A stretch of 64,000 bases of DNA, from assembly GCA_000702025.1 (NCBI GenBank), contig KL370852.1:1-64000 (forward strand), written 5' to 3'. Positions 42,748 through 52,038 of the stretch are shown in pieces. The notes under the pieces are model-generated. The model ran no database searches, was not told the DNA's origin, and worked only from the letters and a program-made list of their open reading frames with translations. Within the stretch, counting starts at the first letter, position 1. Each line of letters begins with the position of its first letter. This DNA is from Blautia schinkii DSM 10518 (GTDB taxonomy: Bacteria; Bacillota; Clostridia; Lachnospirales; Lachnospiraceae). Made by a program: the position numbers and the translations under genes.

Positions 42748-43937
42748 AAAATCTATCTATTAAAAAGAGCTTCTTTTTGATTGTTGCGGTCACTGCTATG
42801 ATGGTCATACTTTTTTCCGCAGTTTCTGTGCGGGTTTGCTCTACAATCCGGGATCAGATTTTGTTATCTCACGCATTCATTTTGAAGCCTGCTGTGATTA
42901 ATCCGGAGGATGGCGGGAGCTATATTTTAGAAGCGGAGGGCGGTGTTACAGACAATGAGCCGGCCGAATTCACGCACAGAGAGGTGATTGCATTTAAGAC
43001 CGCTCAAACACTGATCATTCTCTTGCCTGTCCTTTTCTCTTTTGCGGGCATCGCCTTTGCCGGTTCTCTGTTCTATCGCATTAAGCTGAAAGAACCGCTG
43101 GACGCACTCAAACAGGGGATTGTGCATATTGCACACAATGATTTATCTTTCTCCATGAGTTATCAAAAACAGGATGAATTAGGGCAGCTTTGCGGTGCGT
43201 TTGAAACAATGCGCAAGGAATTGCTGAATAATTATCGGCAGATGTGGGCATTGGCAGATGAACGCAAAAAGATTAATGCCAGCATTTCCCATGACCTGCG
43301 CACCCCTATCACCGTCATAAAGGGATATAGTGAATATCTTGACAAGAACATCGGCAAGGATGTACTTACTGAGGAAGGGACGAGGGAAATAGCCGCATAC
43401 ATCCATCAAGCAGCCGGCAGATTAGAAGATTACGCCAATTCCGTCCATGAGGTGCAAGCCTTGGAGGATATGAGCCTGGATTATAAAGATATCCCGTTGA
43501 ACGACCTGATGAAGGAACTGCAGACCCAGCTTTCCATTCTGGCTAAACAAAGCCAAACAAAAATCACCATTTCCTCACATTTGCCCGCACAGACGGTTTC
43601 CATCGCTCCCGCCGCTGTATTTCGCATTGTAGAAAATATCCTTTCCAATTCCCTGCGGTACTGCAAATCGCAGATAATCTTGGATTTTTCATATTCGCAG
43701 CCTTTTTTTACCATTATCATAACAGATGATGGAAAAGGCTTTTCCGCACAGGACCAGGACGAGGCGGTCAATCACTTCTATAAAGGAAAGAAAGAGAAAG
43801 AACATTTTGGGATCGGTTTGACAATCTGCAGGATTTTAGCAGAGAAGCACGGCGGTTCTATCACTCTTAACAATACGTCGCAGGGCGGAGCAAAAGTCAC
43901 CGTAAAACTTAAAATTAAAGAAATCTCTCCATTGTGA
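42735..43937 (+). CDS. Sensor histidine kinase with two membrane helices
   Basis: The 400-residue protein has a membrane helix near 10-32, an outside loop of about 60 residues, a second helix near 97-118, HAMP, the phospho-His in ISHDLRTPITVIKGY near residue 190, and an ATPase domain with ENILSNSLRY, DDGKGFS and GIGLTICRILAEKHGG. It is the partner of the upstream regulator. The stimulus is unknown. Confidence 0.95.
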   Translation: MDKLKNLSIKKSFFLIVAVTAMMVILFSAVSVRVCSTIRDQILLSHAFILKPAVINPEDGGSYILEAEGGVTDNEPAEFTHREVIAFKTAQTLIILLPVLFSFAGIAFAGSLFYRIKLKEPLDALKQGIVHIAHNDLSFSMSYQKQDELGQLCGAFETMRKELLNNYRQMWALADERKKINASISHDLRTPITVIKGYSEYLDKNIGKDVLTEEGTREIAAYIHQAAGRLEDYANSVHEVQALEDMSLDYKDIPLNDLMKELQTQLSILAKQSQTKITISSHLPAQTVSIAPAAVFRIVENILSNSLRYCKSQIILDFSYSQPFFTIIITDDGKGFSAQDQDEAVNHFYKGKKEKEHFGIGLTICRILAEKHGGSITLNNTSQGGAKVTVKLKIKEISPL

Positions 43938-43961
43938 CGAAATGTAGACCTTTCTCCGTTA

Positions 43962-43996
43962 AACTCTCCTTATCAATTTGAAAGGAGAGTTTTTCT
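43962..43996 (+). promoter_or_regulatory. Hairpin that buries the ABC-ATPase ribosome binding site
   Basis: AACTCTCCTT (43962-43971) pairs perfectly with AAGGAGAGTT (43982-43991), followed by TTTTC. The right arm contains the GGAG ribosome binding site of the gene starting at 43998, so the fold acts as a terminator, a translational block, or both. Confidence 0.55.
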
Positions 43997-43997
43997 T

Positions 43998-44693
43998 ATG
44001 GAAATACAAATCCAAGCCCTCAATAAAAGCTTTGGAAAAACAAAAGTTCTGGACAATATTTCCCTCACCATTGGAAACGGTATGTTCGGTCTGCTGGGAC
44101 GAAACGGGTCGGGAAAGACAACGCTGATGCAGATATTAGCCACCCTGGAGAAACCAACCTCCGGTACAATTACATTCGATAAAATCCCCCTTGGAGATAC
44201 ACGGCAGGTCCGGTCACTCATCGGCTATCTGCCCCAGGAATTTTCCCTATACCCAGATATGTCAGTGTTGGAAATCATGCGCTATCTGGCCGCACTCTCC
44301 AATCTTCCGGTAAAGGTACAGCACCAGCGCATCCCTGAACTCCTGAAGAAAGTAAATCTCTGGGAGGACCGGGAGAAAAAGGTGCGTAAGCTGTCCGGGG
44401 GTATGAAACGTCGGCTGGGCATCGCCGGGGCCCTGCTCCATAACCCCCGGATATTGATTGCCGACGAGCCGACGGCTGGCCTTGACCCCCTGGAGAGACT
44501 CCGCTTCTATACTCTGCTGAATGATTTTTCCACAAATCGCATCGTTATCGTGTCCTCCCACATTGTCAGCGATATTGAGGCCATGTGCGAAAAGGCGGCC
44601 GTATTGGACACCGGGAAACTTTTGTTCCATGGAACTGTGGAGGATGACTACATGAAAATGCTTCGGCAGTTAGAGCAGGAGGTGAAAAAATAA
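43998..44693 (+). CDS. ABC transporter ATP-binding protein (exporter type)
   Basis: The 231-residue ATPase has Walker A in GRNGSGKTTLMQ, Q loop, signature RKLSGGMKRRLGIAGALLHNP and Walker B ILIADEPTAGLDP. The GMKRRLG signature is typical of drug and peptide exporters with ABC-2 type permeases. It follows the two-component pair in the operon and overlaps the permease gene by one base. Confidence 0.93.
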   Translation: MEIQIQALNKSFGKTKVLDNISLTIGNGMFGLLGRNGSGKTTLMQILATLEKPTSGTITFDKIPLGDTRQVRSLIGYLPQEFSLYPDMSVLEIMRYLAALSNLPVKVQHQRIPELLKKVNLWEDREKKVRKLSGGMKRRLGIAGALLHNPRILIADEPTAGLDPLERLRFYTLLNDFSTNRIVIVSSHIVSDIEAMCEKAAVLDTGKLLFHGTVEDDYMKMLRQLEQEVKK

Positions 44694-46111
44694 TGTTTCT
44701 TTTCGGAATGGAGTGCAGAAAAATAGCCAGGAGCATCTTATACTGGGTGCTTGTCCTGACCTTATTAGCTGTCAGCTTTTTTCAATATGAGCCCATTGTG
44801 AAAAGCGAACTTCAGCGTACCGACAATCCCAATTCGGTTTTCTATATCACAACAAGCGGCAGTTATGCTGATGAACAAAACAGCATTCCCGATGAAGATA
44901 TGGAACGCGCTATGATGGCCGGGGCTACAAACCGGCTGATAGACAATTACCGTAACAACCGATACGAGTATTACCCCTTTGGTTATGTGAAAGAGAAAAC
45001 CATGTCTGCACAGGAGCAGTCCGTAATTTTGCAATATCTGATGGAGCTGACCGGACTTAACGAGCAGGAATTAAACGGAAACCCAAACGAGACAGATACC
45101 TCCCAAATCGGCGATGTATCAATATCCGGCGGCGGTGCGTTTATTCTGGAACCGGGCAAAGGGAGTACAAACGAAGGCGGACAGTTTATCGTAGAACCGG
45201 ATGACTGGCAATATGTACCCAGCCATGGAGAATCCTCCGAGACACCAAATAACACAGACAATAGCTTTGAAATACAAGTGTCATTTGAGAGATTCAAAGA
45301 AATCATGGAGGAGGTAAGCCGGCTGATTGGGCGCAATTCCTATTTTAGCCGCACAATGCTGACCCTGTACTATTTTGGAAACGACATGGAAGATACTCCA
45401 ATTACAGAACAACAGCACCGGGATTTTTATGAAGGGGACCGTGTGACCGGGGCATTCGCCCGGTACTACTGTGACAGTATTTCCCTTGTGATACTGTTCC
45501 TCCCGGCCTTTGTGATCATCGACCTGATGCTGCGGGACAAGAAGCGCAAAATGCAGAGCTTGATTTATCCAAGGACAATTTCAAGCACAAAGTTAATCTG
45601 CATTCGTTATGCAGCCGCTGTATGCATGACAATGCTTCCTGTCCTTATCCTGCCCATAAAATCCCTGTTTGTGCTGATGCGATACTGTAGGAGTATTGGT
45701 GTTCAAGGGGATGTACTTGCCTTTGCGAAATACACCCTTGCATGGATTTTACCTACGGTAATGCTGGTTACGGCTTTGAGCCTGTTGGTAACCGTCTTGA
45801 TGGAAAACTATACGGCAATTCTGCTTACCGGACTTATGTGGCTGGTCTGCAGGCCGTCTGTAGATAAGATTGCAGGCGGAAATTATGGACTTTTTGACCT
45901 TATTATCCGGCATAACACACTGAAAGGCTATGGGCGGATGATGGAGAATGTTCAAATGCTGGCACTGAACAGGATATGCATTACTGTTATGGCCTTTGGG
46001 CTTGTGGGCCTGTCTGCCCTTGTATACAGTGTAAAACGGAAAGGGGGGCTGGTTTTTGGAAGCCGGAAATCTACTCACAATCACTGGTTCAAACTTTCGT
46101 CTTATCATTAA
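44693..46111 (+). CDS. ABC-2-like membrane subunit with large outside domain
   Basis: This 472-residue membrane protein has a first helix near 14-32, then an extracellular region of about 210 residues rich in Gly, Ser, Asn and Glu, then six or so helices. The layout fits the large-loop permeases of export systems controlled by kinases. Sequence alone does not show the substrate. The stop overlaps the next gene by 56 bp in another frame. Confidence 0.75.
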   Translation: MFLFGMECRKIARSILYWVLVLTLLAVSFFQYEPIVKSELQRTDNPNSVFYITTSGSYADEQNSIPDEDMERAMMAGATNRLIDNYRNNRYEYYPFGYVKEKTMSAQEQSVILQYLMELTGLNEQELNGNPNETDTSQIGDVSISGGGAFILEPGKGSTNEGGQFIVEPDDWQYVPSHGESSETPNNTDNSFEIQVSFERFKEIMEEVSRLIGRNSYFSRTMLTLYYFGNDMEDTPITEQQHRDFYEGDRVTGAFARYYCDSISLVILFLPAFVIIDLMLRDKKRKMQSLIYPRTISSTKLICIRYAAAVCMTMLPVLILPIKSLFVLMRYCRSIGVQGDVLAFAKYTLAWILPTVMLVTALSLLVTVLMENYTAILLTGLMWLVCRPSVDKIAGGNYGLFDLIIRHNTLKGYGRMMENVQMLALNRICITVMAFGLVGLSALVYSVKRKGGLVFGSRKSTHNHWFKLSSYH

Positions 46112-46658
46112 GCAGACACTTTTTCCCGCAATTATCCTTCTGTTGGTGATTCCGCTGATATACGGGATTCCCAACCTGGACAGCATAAAGTCTGCGGCTT
46201 GTCTGGAACGAATGGTGGCTTTGATCGGGCTTCCCATGTTCGTTCCGCTTCTAAAACCGGAGCAGGACGGCGGCATGGATGCAATTATCACCTTGCGGCC
46301 TTTTCCTTATGGCGGAATCGTTGTTCTGCGAATAGGGCTTTCCATACTCTGCACATTTTCCCTCATCCTCATTTTCGAGGGATATCTGCGTCTTAGCGGA
46401 TGCTCATTCCCGGTTTATGTTTACGCATACCGTACGCTGGCAGTCACTATGACACTTGGAGCTGTAGGGCTTGTGGCAAGCGCAGTATCCAGAAACACGG
46501 CCGTTGGATTTTTGGTATCCTTTTGCTGGTATCTGTTTCTGCAAATAGAGGGCTTTGGTCATAGCTTCAAATCCGTTTCAAACGGCATCAGCGTTTCTCA
46601 AGCCCTGCTTTTGCTTGGATGCGGTGCCGCAAGCATTTTCTTTAGCAAGAAATCCTAA
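46056..46658 (+). CDS. Second membrane subunit of the ABC exporter
   Basis: This 200-residue protein has five to six hydrophobic helices. The start is TTG at 46056, with AGGGGGG seven bases upstream, inside the 3' end of the previous gene. Later starts would lose the first helix. It is probably the half-size permease partner of the 472-residue subunit, or an accessory membrane protein. I do not recognise its family. Confidence 0.65.
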   Translation: MEAGNLLTITGSNFRLIIKQTLFPAIILLLVIPLIYGIPNLDSIKSAACLERMVALIGLPMFVPLLKPEQDGGMDAIITLRPFPYGGIVVLRIGLSILCTFSLILIFEGYLRLSGCSFPVYVYAYRTLAVTMTLGAVGLVASAVSRNTAVGFLVSFCWYLFLQIEGFGHSFKSVSNGISVSQALLLLGCGAASIFFSKKS

Positions 46659-46746
46659 CGTCAGACAAAGCATTGACTATCGTCTATGGCGCATAGCAAA
46701 AAAGGCCGGTTATCCTTGTACCCGCCGCCGTCCCTTCTATATTAAA

Positions 46747-46785
46747 AATCTCGTAACTGTTCATTACCTACACAGTTACGAGATT
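46747..46785. terminator. Hairpin terminator between convergent ABC operons
   Basis: AATCTCGTAACTGT (46747-46760) pairs perfectly with ACAGTTACGAGATT (46772-46785). A short T-tract follows on the minus strand, so it ends the amino-acid transporter operon and perhaps the exporter operon too. Confidence 0.7.
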
Positions 46786-46811
46786 CCTTAATATGATCAC
46801 AATATTTCTAG

Positions 46812-47558
46812 TTATAATACCTTTGACAGGAAATCCTTCAATCTGGGATTCTTCGGATTGCTGAAGAATTCCTCCGGCGTATTCTCCTCCTGAATCTTTC
46901 CGTCATCAATGAAAATCACGCGGGTGGCCACCTCTTTGGCAAAGCCCATCTCATGCGTTACCACCACCATGGTCATACCGGAGTTTGCCAGCTCCTTCAT
47001 AAGCTCCAGAACCTCTCCTACCATCTCCGGGTCAAGGGCCGAGGTCGGCTCGTCAAAGAGCATGACGTCCGGATTCATGGCCAATGCCCTGGCAATGGCG
47101 ATACGCTGCTTCTGTCCACCGGAAAGCATATCCGGGTAAGTGTCCGCCTTTTCAGGAAGTCCTACCCGCTTAAGGAGCTCATCCGCACGGGCAGACGCCT
47201 CCTCCTTAGTCATAAGCTTCAGCTTGACCGGCGCCAGCATAATATTTTCCTTCACGGTCTTATGCGGAAAAAGATTAAACTGCTGGAATACCATGCCGAT
47301 TTTCTGACGGTGGCGGTTGATATCCACCTTTGAATCCGTAATGTCGGTTCCCTCGAAAAGGATTTTCCCTCCTGTAGGCTCCTCCAGAAGATTCAGCGAA
47401 CGGAGAAACGTCGACTTGCCGGAGCCGGACGGCCCGATGATTACCACAACCTCGCCCTGGCAAATGTCTGTGGAAATCCCGTCAAGGACCTGATTGCTCC
47501 CAAAAGCCTTTTCCAGGCCCTGTACTTCAATCAAAACCTGATTCTTATTTACGCTCAT
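46812..47558 (-). CDS. Polar amino-acid ABC transporter ATP-binding protein
   Basis: The 248-residue GlnQ/TcyN-type ATPase has Walker [16 protein letters not shown], the family QxFNLFPH loop, signature [16 protein letters not shown] and Walker [15 protein letters not shown]. It overlaps the permease gene by 14 bp. The three genes (binding protein, permease, ATPase) make a complete importer for a polar amino acid such as glutamine or cystine; the substrate is not determined. Confidence 0.95.
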   Translation of the reverse strand: MSVNKNQVLIEVQGLEKAFGSNQVLDGISTDICQGEVVVIIGPSGSGKSTFLRSLNLLEEPTGGKILFEGTDITDSKVDINRHRQKIGMVFQQFNLFPHKTVKENIMLAPVKLKLMTKEEASARADELLKRVGLPEKADTYPDMLSGGQKQRIAIARALAMNPDVMLFDEPTSALDPEMVGEVLELMKELANSGMTMVVVTHEMGFAKEVATRVIFIDDGKIQEENTPEEFFSNPKNPRLKDFLSKVL

Positions 47559-48258
47559 TGGTCCTCAGTCTCCTTTCCAGCTTGTTCATAAGATATGTAA
47601 GCACCAATACCAAAGCAAGGTAAATGGCCGCGGCTGCCACCAGAGGCCATGTCGCGTCGTAGGTACGGCTCTGAATGAGCATAGCGCTCTTTGTCAGATC
47701 CATCATGCCAATATAACCTACAATGGATGTCTCTTTAATCAGCACGATAAACTCATTCACAAGGGCCGGCAGCACATTTTTGAACGCCTGCGGCATAATG
47801 ATCAGACGCATAGTCTGAGAATAATTTAAACCAAGGCTGCGTCCTGCCTCTGTCTGCCCCTGGTCAATGGACATGATTCCGGAACGCACGATTTCTGCCA
47901 CATAAGCACCGGAGTTGATACCAAAGGAAAGACCGCCGACAATAACCTTGTTCAAGGGCACAGCGCGGAATACCACAAGACTCATAAACAAAATTTGAAT
48001 CATAGTTGGCGTACCACGGATAACTGTCAGATATACACGGCATATGATATTAAGCACCTTGAACTTCCCTGTTTTATCATGTGCAGAACGGATGATCGCC
48101 ACAATAAATCCAATGATAATACCCAGGATTACCGCAAAAATGGTAATCTCCAGGGTAGTCTGCAGACCCTGCAGCAGCCAGATATAACGGTCATCCTCAA
48201 TAAAGTTGAAATAGAACCCATCTGCCAGGTTCTTAAAAAATCCTACTATTTTATCCAT
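47545..48258 (-). CDS. Polar amino-acid ABC transporter permease
   Basis: This is a HisM/GlnP-type permease of 237 residues from the ATG at 48258, chosen because GAGGA lies seven bases before it. It has about five helices and the EAA-like loop around [25 protein letters not shown], which docks with the ATPase. Confidence 0.93.
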   Translation of the reverse strand: MDKIVGFFKNLADGFYFNFIEDDRYIWLLQGLQTTLEITIFAVILGIIIGFIVAIIRSAHDKTGKFKVLNIICRVYLTVIRGTPTMIQILFMSLVVFRAVPLNKVIVGGLSFGINSGAYVAEIVRSGIMSIDQGQTEAGRSLGLNYSQTMRLIIMPQAFKNVLPALVNEFIVLIKETSIVGYIGMMDLTKSAMLIQSRTYDATWPLVAAAAIYLALVLVLTYLMNKLERRLRTNERK

Positions 48259-48349
48259 GAAATATCCTCTATTCCGAAAATAGAGCTGTTGGCGAATTGT
48301 CAACAGCTCTGTTTACCTCAATCAACTTTCATAATCAGTGCGGCAATCC

Positions 48350-49132
48350 TTATTTCTTAACAATGATTACCTGGCTTGCGTTCGCATAGGTATCTGTGAA
48401 GTTTACGCTTCTCAGACGGTCCTCTGTAACGGTCATGCCTGCTGCGCCGAAGTCTGCCTTACCGGACTGGATAGCCGGCAGGATAGAATCGAATTCCATA
48501 TCTTCGATTTGCAGCTCATATCCCAGCTTATCGCAGATAGCCTGTGCAATGTCTGCGTCAATACCTATAATATCGTCTCCCTCATGATATTCATAAGGCT
48601 CGAACTCTGCGTTTGTAGCCATTACAAGAGTACCATTAGAACGGTCTACATCCTCCGGAGATTCATACGGTGTCTTACCGATTTCATCACCAATGTAGTT
48701 GGACATGATGCTGTCGATAACACCTTCCTCTTTCAGTTCCTTAAGTGCGCCGTTGATTTTCTCCAGAAGGTCCTCGTTATCTTTCTTTAAACAGATAGCA
48801 TATTCTTCCTCTACAAACGGATCGTCAAGAATAGTCAAATCCTCGTTCTTCTCCACGAATTTCTGAGCCGGCTGGGAGTCAATGATCACGCAGTCAAGCT
48901 GTCCTGCATTTAATGCCATAACTGCCTCGCTGCCCTTGCTGTAACGCTCAACTGTAGCGCCGTCCTTCTCATATTCAGAAGCTTCCAAATCCCCTGTTGT
49001 ACCAAGCTGTACACCGATTTTCTTGCCTGGCAGATCATCCTTAGACTCCACCGCTGCGGAAACACTTGCCGCTAAAGAAACTGTCATGGCTGCGCTCAAT
49101 GCCAGAGCCGCAAATTTTTTCATGTTTTTCAT
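48350..49132 (-). CDS. Amino-acid ABC transporter substrate-binding protein without lipobox
   Basis: The 260-residue SBP_bac_3 protein has a signal peptide ending near SAAVESKDD and no Cys at the cleavage site, so a lipid anchor is not predicted. The C-terminal half shows family blocks such as GIDADIAQAI and ILPAIQSGKADFGAAGMTVTEDR. GAGGAGG precedes the ATG. In Gram-positive bacteria such proteins are normally lipoproteins, so membrane attachment here is unexplained. Confidence 0.92.
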   Translation of the reverse strand: MKNMKKFAALALSAAMTVSLAASVSAAVESKDDLPGKKIGVQLGTTGDLEASEYEKDGATVERYSKGSEAVMALNAGQLDCVIIDSQPAQKFVEKNEDLTILDDPFVEEEYAICLKKDNEDLLEKINGALKELKEEGVIDSIMSNYIGDEIGKTPYESPEDVDRSNGTLVMATNAEFEPYEYHEGDDIIGIDADIAQAICDKLGYELQIEDMEFDSILPAIQSGKADFGAAGMTVTEDRLRSVNFTDTYANASQVIIVKK

Positions 49133-49232
49133 TCTTTTTTCCTCCTCATGATTTTAACTGCTCGTAATAAAAGTATCTGGGCTGTTACATAATTATGCAT
49201 CTATACTGTATAATCCTTACATCGTGCTTTTA

Positions 49233-49260
49233 ATTGTACCATGTTTTTTACAAAAAGCAA
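49233..49260 (-). promoter_or_regulatory. Candidate promoter of the amino-acid transporter operon
   Basis: On the minus strand TTGCTT (49260-49255), a 16-bp spacer and TACAAT (49238-49233) lie about 100 bp before the gene. A short palindrome CATAATTATG lies downstream near 49187-49196. Confidence 0.4.
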
Positions 49261-49410
49261 GAGGATAGTTTAATAAAATAAGAGAGAAATATTGAATGAC
49301 TTAAACCTTCCGTAGTGGTAAAATGAATCCAGATACTTCACTGCGCACAGCTTTAAGCTCTGCCATATCGTGGCCGGTCCGCCGCAAGGCCGGCAGTAAA
49401 GGAGATTATT

Positions 49411-50745
49411 ATGGGAATGAATCAGACTCCCGCATCCGAGCGGGTACATATCAGCTTTTTCGGAAAACGGAATGCCGGAAAATCAAGCATTATCAACGCA
49501 GTCACCGGACAGAACCTGGCCATCGTATCTGATGTGAAAGGAACCACCACTGACCCGGTATACAAAACCATGGAACTGCTGCCTCTGGGTCCGGTTATGG
49601 TCATCGACACCCCCGGCATCGACGATGAGGGCCCCCTCGGCGCCCTCCGGGTGAAAAAGAGCTACCAGGTACTGAATAAAACAGACATCGCCGTGCTGGT
49701 GGTAGACGGCACAATAGGCAAAACCCAGGAGGAGGAAGCGCTCATCGCCCGCTTCAAGGCAAAGAGCATTCCCTACCTTGTAGTATATAACAAACTCGAT
49801 CTGCTGCCAGAGGGAACGGCGGCGGTGAATCTCGAAAACTGCGCTGCCCCCTGCCCGGATAGGGGTGCCGCACACATCCTGGAAACCAACGCTGCCCTCA
49901 GCCGTGAAATTCACGCTGCTTCTGAGCCTTCGGACAACAGTCGGAACAATAACGAGCCTCACGTTTGGGTAAGCGCCGCTGACAACACGAATATTTATGC
50001 ATTAAAAGAGAAAATTGCCTCCCTCAAGCAGGAGGACACCCACAAATTCCCAATTATTGCCGACCTAATCGCCCCGCTGGACCTTGTAATCCTGGTGATT
50101 CCTATTGATAAGGCAGCGCCCAAAGGACGGCTTATCCTGCCTCAGCAGCAGACAATCCGGGATATTCTGGAGCGCGGCGCTCTCTCCCTGGTCGTCCGTG
50201 ATGTTGAACTAAAAGCCACTCTGGAGCATTTTCGCAGCCAGGGCATCCTTCCCAAACTGGTAGTCACCGACAGCCAGGCTTTTGCCAGAGTGTCCAAGGA
50301 TACCCCTGAGGATATTACTCTCACCTCTTTCTCCATCCTATTCGCCCGCTACAAAGGTGATCTGGAAACCACCGTGCGCGGAGCTGCAGCTCTGGATACC
50401 ATAAAGGACGGAGATAAAATACTGATTGCAGAGGGCTGCACCCACCACCGCCAGTGCGACGATATCGGAACATATAAAATCCCCAAATGGATTCGCGAAT
50501 ATACAGGCAAAAGTCCGGAATTTGAATTTGTCTCAGGCACAGAATTCCCGGATGATGTTTCTTCCTATAAAATGGTGGTCCACTGCGGCGGCTGCATGCT
50601 CAACGAACGGGAGATGAAATACAGGCTTGCGTGCTGTGCGGACCAGGGCGTACCCGTGACCAACTACGGCATCCTCATCGCCCAGGTAACCGGAATCCTG
50701 CGGAGAAGCCTGACGCCATTTCCAGATATTCTGAAATTTTTATGA
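49411..50745 (+). CDS. hydF: [FeFe]-hydrogenase maturation GTPase HydF
   Basis: HydF is the scaffold that carries the H-cluster precursor made by HydE and HydG. In 444 residues it has an Era-like GTPase domain (GKRNAGKSSIINA, DTPGIDDEG, NKLD), a dimerisation domain and a C-terminal cluster-binding domain with CTHH and the late HCGGCML, the expected iron-sulfur ligands. About 35-40 extra residues of low complexity near 140-180 split the GTPase domain. The gene stands alone; hydE, hydG and a hydrogenase are not in the window. AAAGGAG precedes the ATG. Confidence 0.95.
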   Translation: MGMNQTPASERVHISFFGKRNAGKSSIINAVTGQNLAIVSDVKGTTTDPVYKTMELLPLGPVMVIDTPGIDDEGPLGALRVKKSYQVLNKTDIAVLVVDGTIGKTQEEEALIARFKAKSIPYLVVYNKLDLLPEGTAAVNLENCAAPCPDRGAAHILETNAALSREIHAASEPSDNSRNNNEPHVWVSAADNTNIYALKEKIASLKQEDTHKFPIIADLIAPLDLVILVIPIDKAAPKGRLILPQQQTIRDILERGALSLVVRDVELKATLEHFRSQGILPKLVVTDSQAFARVSKDTPEDITLTSFSILFARYKGDLETTVRGAAALDTIKDGDKILIAEGCTHHRQCDDIGTYKIPKWIREYTGKSPEFEFVSGTEFPDDVSSYKMVVHCGGCMLNEREMKYRLACCADQGVPVTNYGILIAQVTGILRRSLTPFPDILKFL

Positions 50746-50846
50746 TGTGTTCACGGAATGATAACATTTCCCCTTTATCATAAAGAATGGTAAAAAGGTA
50801 CATTTAGGATAACAGAGTAAGTGTTTGACTATGTTATCCTGTATGA

Positions 50847-50999
50847 GGGAAAGGATGGAAACATTCGTAGCACGAGGGGAACGGACGGATGGCTTCCGTA
50901 GCACGAAGGGAAAGGGCGGATGGTATCCGTAGCACGAGGGAAAAGGACGGATAGCATCCATATCACGAGGGGAAAGGATAGCACCATCCGTAACAGGAG
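50847..50999. repeat. Tandem repeat, five units of about 31 bp
   Basis: Units start at 50847, 50877, 50908, 50939 and 50970, each beginning GGRAA and most ending GTAGCACGAG or similar. Most units hold an internal dyad ACGGA...TCCGT. The array fills most of the hydF-dapF gap and ends 80 bp before dapF. There are no unique spacers, so it is not CRISPR. Confidence 0.85.
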
Positions 51000-51078
51000 T
51001 ATAAAAATGGAATAAGGAGTCCGGGAAGTATCCGGCTCCGGCATTGGCTGCGTCAGCAGTGTTAGGAGGACAGTTATT

Positions 51079-51933
51079 ATGAAATTTACAAAAATGCAGG
51101 GTATCGGCAACGATTATGTATATGTGAACTGCTTTGAGGAGACAGTAAAAGACCCTTCGGCAGTAGCAAAATTTGTCAGTGACCGCCATTTCGGCATTGG
51201 TTCCGACGGTCTGATTCTCATTAAGCCGTCAGAAATCGCTGACTGTGAGATGGATATGTATAACCTGGATGGTTCCCAGGGCGCAATGTGCGGCAACGGC
51301 ATCCGCTGTGTGGCAAAATATGCCTATGATTACGGCATTGTGGACAAAACCAGCATCAGCGTAGCCACCAAAAGCGGAATCAAATACCTGGACCTCACCG
51401 TAGAGAACGGCAAGGTTTCCCTGGTTAAAGTAAACATGGGTTCGCCCATTCTCCACGCCAAGCAGATTCCTGTGGTCGCGGAAACCGAGCAGGTGATCGA
51501 CGCTCCCATCGAGGTGGACGGAGAAACCTACTGCATCACAGCAGTTTCCATGGGAAATCCTCATGCCATCGTATTTATGGATGACATTGAAAACCTGGAA
51601 ATCGAGAAAATTGGTCCAGCATTTGAGAACCATATGTTCTTTCCGGATCGTGTAAACACGGAATTTGTCAAGATAATCGATGAACATACCGTACAGATGC
51701 GCGTGTGGGAACGTGGCTCCGGAGAGACACAAGCATGCGGCACTGGAGCCTGCGCAGTAGCCGTAGCCAGCATCTTAAACGGACGTGTAGACGGCGATTC
51801 CCCGGTGACGGTGAAGCTTTTAGGCGGCGATTTACAGATTTTCTGGAGCCGCCAGGATAACCTCGTATACATGACAGGACCTGCAGCTACGGTGTTTGAT
51901 GGGGAGATCGATTTGTCATTTTTAGGTGAATAA
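51079..51933 (+). CDS. dapF: Diaminopimelate epimerase
   Basis: It converts LL- to meso-diaminopimelate for lysine and peptidoglycan. The 284-residue protein has both catalytic cysteines, in MCGNGIRC near residue 73 and in ACGTGAC near 219. GGAGGA precedes the ATG. Its product is the substrate of the MurE found at 21.9-23.3 kb. Confidence 0.98.
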   Translation: MKFTKMQGIGNDYVYVNCFEETVKDPSAVAKFVSDRHFGIGSDGLILIKPSEIADCEMDMYNLDGSQGAMCGNGIRCVAKYAYDYGIVDKTSISVATKSGIKYLDLTVENGKVSLVKVNMGSPILHAKQIPVVAETEQVIDAPIEVDGETYCITAVSMGNPHAIVFMDDIENLEIEKIGPAFENHMFFPDRVNTEFVKIIDEHTVQMRVWERGSGETQACGTGACAVAVASILNGRVDGDSPVTVKLLGGDLQIFWSRQDNLVYMTGPAATVFDGEIDLSFLGE

Positions 51934-51971
51934 TACACCTATTATTAAAACAAACATACTGCACAGATAAA

Positions 51972-52016
51972 ATGAGCGGAGGCTAATGGATTGGTTAGCC
52001 CCCGCTCATGCATTTT
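51972..52016. terminator. Intrinsic terminator after dapF
   Basis: ATGAGCGG and GGCTAA (51972-51986) pair with TTAGCC and CCGCTCAT (51993-52009) with a small bulge, followed by TTTT. It can also serve the convergent nucleoside hydrolase operon. Confidence 0.75.
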
Positions 52017-52038
52017 AAATATGATTCTGTGCTTAGTC

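Noticed and set aside
50847-50999. Tandem repeats taken as a CRISPR array
   Set aside because: Units are contiguous with no unique spacers, and no cas genes are present.
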